From the NCBI GenBank assembly GCA_002386465.1, contig DGIT01000068.1:2786-10527 (forward strand): a stretch of 7,742 nt of DNA. The letters run 5' to 3'. This DNA comes from Burkholderiales bacterium UBA4615. GTDB taxonomy: Bacteria > Pseudomonadota > Gammaproteobacteria > Burkholderiales > Burkholderiaceae_E. A model generated the notes under the pieces. That model was not told the DNA's origin and did no database searches. It was given only the letters and a program-made list of their open reading frames with translations. The translations under genes were made by a program, and so were the position numbers. Positions 6,135-7,742 of this stretch are shown piece by piece; position 1 is the stretch's first letter; each line of letters begins with the position of its first letter.

Positions 6135-6168
6135 GCGCCGTTCCTCCCACGCTGGCAATGAAACCCTC

Positions 6169-6186
6169 GCCGCCGGGCCCGGCGGC
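6169..6186. terminator. Perfect palindrome between convergent effector and dioxygenase genes, probable bidirectional terminator
   Basis: GCCGCCGGGCCCGGCGGC is an 18-base perfect palindrome that ends at the base before the dioxygenase stop codon. Outer arms CCTCGC (6165-6170) and GCGAGG (6190-6195) can extend the structure. There is no T-run on either side, so termination, if any, is not of the classical U-tract kind. It could serve both converging transcripts. Confidence 0.5.
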
Positions 6187-7029
6187 TCAGCGAGGCCGGT
6201 CGCCCTCGAGCGTGATCCGGTGCATCACGCGCCGATAGCCATGATAGTCATTGATCGGGTTGTGCATCGCACAGCGGTTGTCCCACAGCGCGATGGAGTG
6301 CACTTGCCACACGAAGCGGCAGGTGAATTCAGGTTTGACCTGATGTTCATAGAGCATGCGCAGCAGCGGCTCGGATTCGGCCGCGGTCCAGCCTTCGAAC
6401 CGGTCGGTATGCGCGATGTTCACGAACAGTGACTTGCGCCCGGTCTCGGGGTGGGTGCGCACCACCGGATGCACCGCTTCGTAGGCCTTCTTCGCTTCGT
6501 CCTTGCCGTCGGTGCGGATACGGTCTTCGCGGGTCTTGGAGACATCAGCCTTGCTTGAGGTGCTCACGCCCTTGAGCGGATCGAGCACGGCGCGCAGGCC
6601 CGGTGACAGCGTCTCGTAGGCCATATACATGTTGGCAAAGAGCGTGTCGCCACCGAATGGCGGAATCTCGCGTGCCAATAGCATCGAGGCCATCGGCGGG
6701 CGCTCGAGGTAAGTGGTGTCGGAGTGCCAGATGCCGCCGAAATTCACCCGTTCGTGTTCGAGCTTTTTCACCTCGATGATCTGAGGATGCTCCGGCATGC
6801 CTTTGACGAAGGGATATTCGATCGGGACGCCCAGGCTGCGGGCAAAGGTCATGTACTGGTCGGCATTGAGCGGCTGATCGCGAAAGAACAGCACCAGATG
6901 CTCGTTCCAGGCCCGGCGGATCTCGGCCGATTGTTCGGCGCTCGGGGGCTGGCGCAGATCGATGCCCTGTACTTCAGCGCCCAGTGCGCCCGCCACGCGG
7001 CGCACGGTAATGGTTCGGTATTCAGTCAA
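6187..7029 (-). CDS. TauD/TfdA family 2-oxoglutarate- and Fe(II)-dependent dioxygenase
   Basis: Couples decarboxylation of 2-oxoglutarate to hydroxylation of a substrate, often releasing sulfite or an aldehyde. With the TTG start at 7029 the protein has 280 residues, and the iron ligands fall at His102, Asp104 (W-H-S-D-T-T-Y) and His256 (W-D-N-R-C-A-M-H-N), with the 2-oxoglutarate-binding Arg at 271 (R-R-V-M-H-R). These nearly match TauD's His99, Asp101, His255 and Arg270. The N-terminus then reads T-E-Y-R-T-I-T-V and G-A-L-G-A-E-V-Q-G-I-D-L, as usual for the family. TTG is preferred because GCAGGA lies about eight bases before it and a promoter-like TATACT lies just upstream. Start codons at 7134 (ATG) and 7185 (GTG) are in frame but have no ribosome binding site and add residues that look non-conserved. 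All ligands are present, so it should be active. The substrate is not evident; taurine, alkyl sulfates and aryloxyacids are all precedents in the family. Confidence 0.87.
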   Translation of the reverse strand: MTEYRTITVRRVAGALGAEVQGIDLRQPPSAEQSAEIRRAWNEHLVLFFRDQPLNADQYMTFARSLGVPIEYPFVKGMPEHPQIIEVKKLEHERVNFGGIWHSDTTYLERPPMASMLLAREIPPFGGDTLFANMYMAYETLSPGLRAVLDPLKGVSTSSKADVSKTREDRIRTDGKDEAKKAYEAVHPVVRTHPETGRKSLFVNIAHTDRFEGWTAAESEPLLRMLYEHQVKPEFTCRFVWQVHSIALWDNRCAMHNPINDYHGYRRVMHRITLEGDRPR

Positions 7030-7062
7030 TTCGATGATCCTGCAGGCCGTTGCAGCCTGAGC

Positions 7063-7090
7063 AGTATAGGGGAGCGGGTGTTTCGATGAA
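7063..7090 (-). promoter_or_regulatory. Putative sigma-70 promoter of the dioxygenase gene
   Basis: On the minus strand TTCATC (plus 7085-7090) and TATACT (plus 7063-7068) are 16 bases apart. The -10 element matches TATAAT at five of six positions, while the -35 is weak. Transcription would begin near 7056, giving a leader of about 27 bases before TTG 7029 and excluding the upstream ATG/GTG codons as starts. Confidence 0.4.
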
Positions 7091-7238
7091 GCTGACTGAA
7101 GGTCTGACAGCGGGATCAGACGGGGCCTCGTCATGTGGTGCAGCGGACGATGATGGGTAGTTGACCTGGCAAGAGTGGGGTACACTGCGCGCGCTCACGC
7201 ATCAAGTAATCTGTTTTCCAGGTATCACGTCAGTGCGG

Positions 7239-7332
7239 TCAAGGTCTCGAAATGGGACAGATGACCGTTCCGGTTCAGATCCACGGTCATATTCCTTGAG
7301 CTAGGGCGTTCCGCGTCCGGACGCTTGTCCGG
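7239..7332 (+). promoter_or_regulatory. Structured 5' leader of the cold-shock gene
   Basis: Three inverted repeats lie in order. TCAAGG (7239-7244) pairs with CCTTGA (7294-7299) and encloses ATGACCGT (7261-7268), which pairs perfectly with ACGGTCAT (7283-7290). Then CCGGAC-GCTT-GTCCGG (7317-7332) forms a 6-bp hairpin followed by CGTTTTAT, resembling a small intrinsic terminator or attenuator about 30 bases before the ATG. Cold-shock mRNAs of the cspA type are known for long leaders that refold with temperature. That this leader does so is inference. Confidence 0.5.
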
Positions 7333-7363
7333 CGTTTTATCTGTCACCAAGGAAAGTGTCACG

Positions 7364-7573
7364 ATGGCTACCCAAACCGGTATCGTCAAATGGTTCAACG
7401 AAACAAAGGGCTTTGGCTTCATCAAGCCTGACAGCGGCGGCGAAGACCTCTTCGCTCACTTCAGCCAGATCGAAGCCAAGGGTTTCCGCACCCTGGCCGA
7501 GAACCAGCGCGTCGAATTCGAAGTCACCCAGGGCCAGAAAGGTCCTCAGGCCAGCCGTATCAAGCCGATCTGA
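7364..7573 (+). CDS. Cold-shock protein, CspA family
   Basis: A 69-residue single cold-shock domain that binds single-stranded nucleic acid and acts as an RNA chaperone in the cytoplasm. It has G-I-V-K-W-F-N (residues 6-12), RNP1 K-G-F-G-F-I (15-20), a divergent RNP2 D-L-F-A-H-F (28-33, usually V-F-V-H-F), and the Q-G-x-K-G-P-Q-A end typical of the family. Length is normal. ATG 7364 is preceded by AAGGAA (7349-7354) at nine-base spacing; the open frame extends to 7325 but those codons belong to the leader. It is monocistronic, with its own leader and a hairpin terminator downstream. Proteobacteria usually carry several paralogues, so cold induction cannot be assumed from the protein alone, and the exact csp letter cannot be assigned. 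Confidence 0.96.
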   Translation: MATQTGIVKWFNETKGFGFIKPDSGGEDLFAHFSQIEAKGFRTLAENQRVEFEVTQGQKGPQASRIKPI

Positions 7574-7666
7574 GCGGGTGATGTTGCCAACGGGGCCGGC
7601 TAGCGTCGCCCCCGTCTGAAGGTGGTGCAGCTCCGGCCGCTTCAGGTATGCAGCACGCAGTAAAAA

Positions 7667-7692
7667 AGAAGGCCGCCTCAGGGCGGCCTTCT
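7667..7692. terminator. Intrinsic terminator, probably bidirectional
   Basis: AGAAGGCCGCC (7667-7677) and GGCGGCCTTCT (7682-7692) form a perfect 11-bp stem with loop TCAG. On the minus strand the stem is followed by TTTTTTA, a classical U-tract, so it is strongest for a gene coming from the right. On the plus strand it is followed by CATTTG, a weak tail, and may still end the cold-shock transcript about 95 bases after its stop codon. Confidence 0.85.
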
Positions 7693-7742
7693 CATTTGAT
7701 GCGCGCAGGTGTCTGCGCATCGGTATGCGGCCTGGTCCGATT

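Larger units (their letters stand above)
7030..7363. other. Divergent intergenic region between dioxygenase and cold-shock genes
   Basis: This 334-base stretch holds no credible gene. Its left third carries the probable dioxygenase promoter. In-frame codons upstream of the dioxygenase start continue to 7185 but are probably untranslated. The right part (about 7239-7332) carries the nested inverted repeats of the cold-shock leader. For the plus strand I see only a poor promoter candidate, TTGACC 7161-7166 with TACACT 7181-7186, whose 14-base spacing is too short. Confidence 0.6.

Noticed and set aside
7161..7186. Plus-strand promoter TTGACC / TACACT for the cold-shock gene
   Set aside because: The spacing is 14 bases, too short for a sigma-70 promoter; kept only as a remark in the intergenic entry.
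7590..7615. Second terminator just after the cold-shock gene (ACGGGG ... CCCCGT)
   Set aside because: Only six pairs with a 14-base loop and no T-run; the 7667-7692 hairpin is far stronger.
7337..7720. 127-codon open frame on the minus strand across the cold-shock gene
   Set aside because: Antisense shadow of a certain gene, and it would also span the terminator hairpin.
1..7742. tRNA, rRNA, CRISPR array, insertion sequence or attachment site
   Set aside because: None seen: no cloverleaf-like arms, no regularly spaced long repeats, no transposase or integrase residues in any frame.

Overview
The window looks like chromosomal DNA of a high-GC proteobacterium, probably a betaproteobacterium with a catabolic lifestyle. 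This rests on gene content and codon use, not on a marker gene. It carries five intact or near-intact genes plus a chaperone, with one partial gene at the left edge, and no RNA genes, insertion sequences or CRISPR arrays that I can see.

Left part (1-2594): the last 85 residues of a flavin-dependent Baeyer-Villiger-type monooxygenase converge on a family III (CaiB/BaiF) CoA-transferase on the minus strand. That gene is divergently arranged with a citrate-synthase-fold citryl-CoA lyase-like enzyme. The pair could activate a carboxylic acid as its CoA ester and then cleave a C-C bond. The transferase has a textbook ribosome binding site followed by ATC where ATG would be expected, and no ATG, GTG or TTG in frame before the conserved N-terminus is already lost.

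Centre (2776-6134): this is the most interesting part. A CesT-family type III secretion chaperone is followed 26 bases later by a 955-residue protein. Its C-terminal half (about residue 480 onward) aligns by eye over most of its length with the Salmonella SopB / Shigella IpgD phosphoinositide phosphatase effectors. It includes a CX5R phosphatase loop (Cys849-Arg855). The N-terminal half is a long, mostly helical extension absent from SopB, and the phosphatase loop has two substitutions. The two genes form a chaperone-effector operon, visibly less GC-rich than its flanks, with no secretion apparatus genes in the window.

Right part (6187-7742): a TauD/TfdA-type 2-oxoglutarate/Fe(II) dioxygenase on the minus strand converges on the effector gene, with an 18-base perfect palindrome between them. 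It is followed by a divergently transcribed cold-shock protein with a long leader containing nested inverted repeats, and then a strong hairpin terminator. Nothing links these last genes functionally to the effector; the effector operon looks inserted among metabolic and housekeeping genes.
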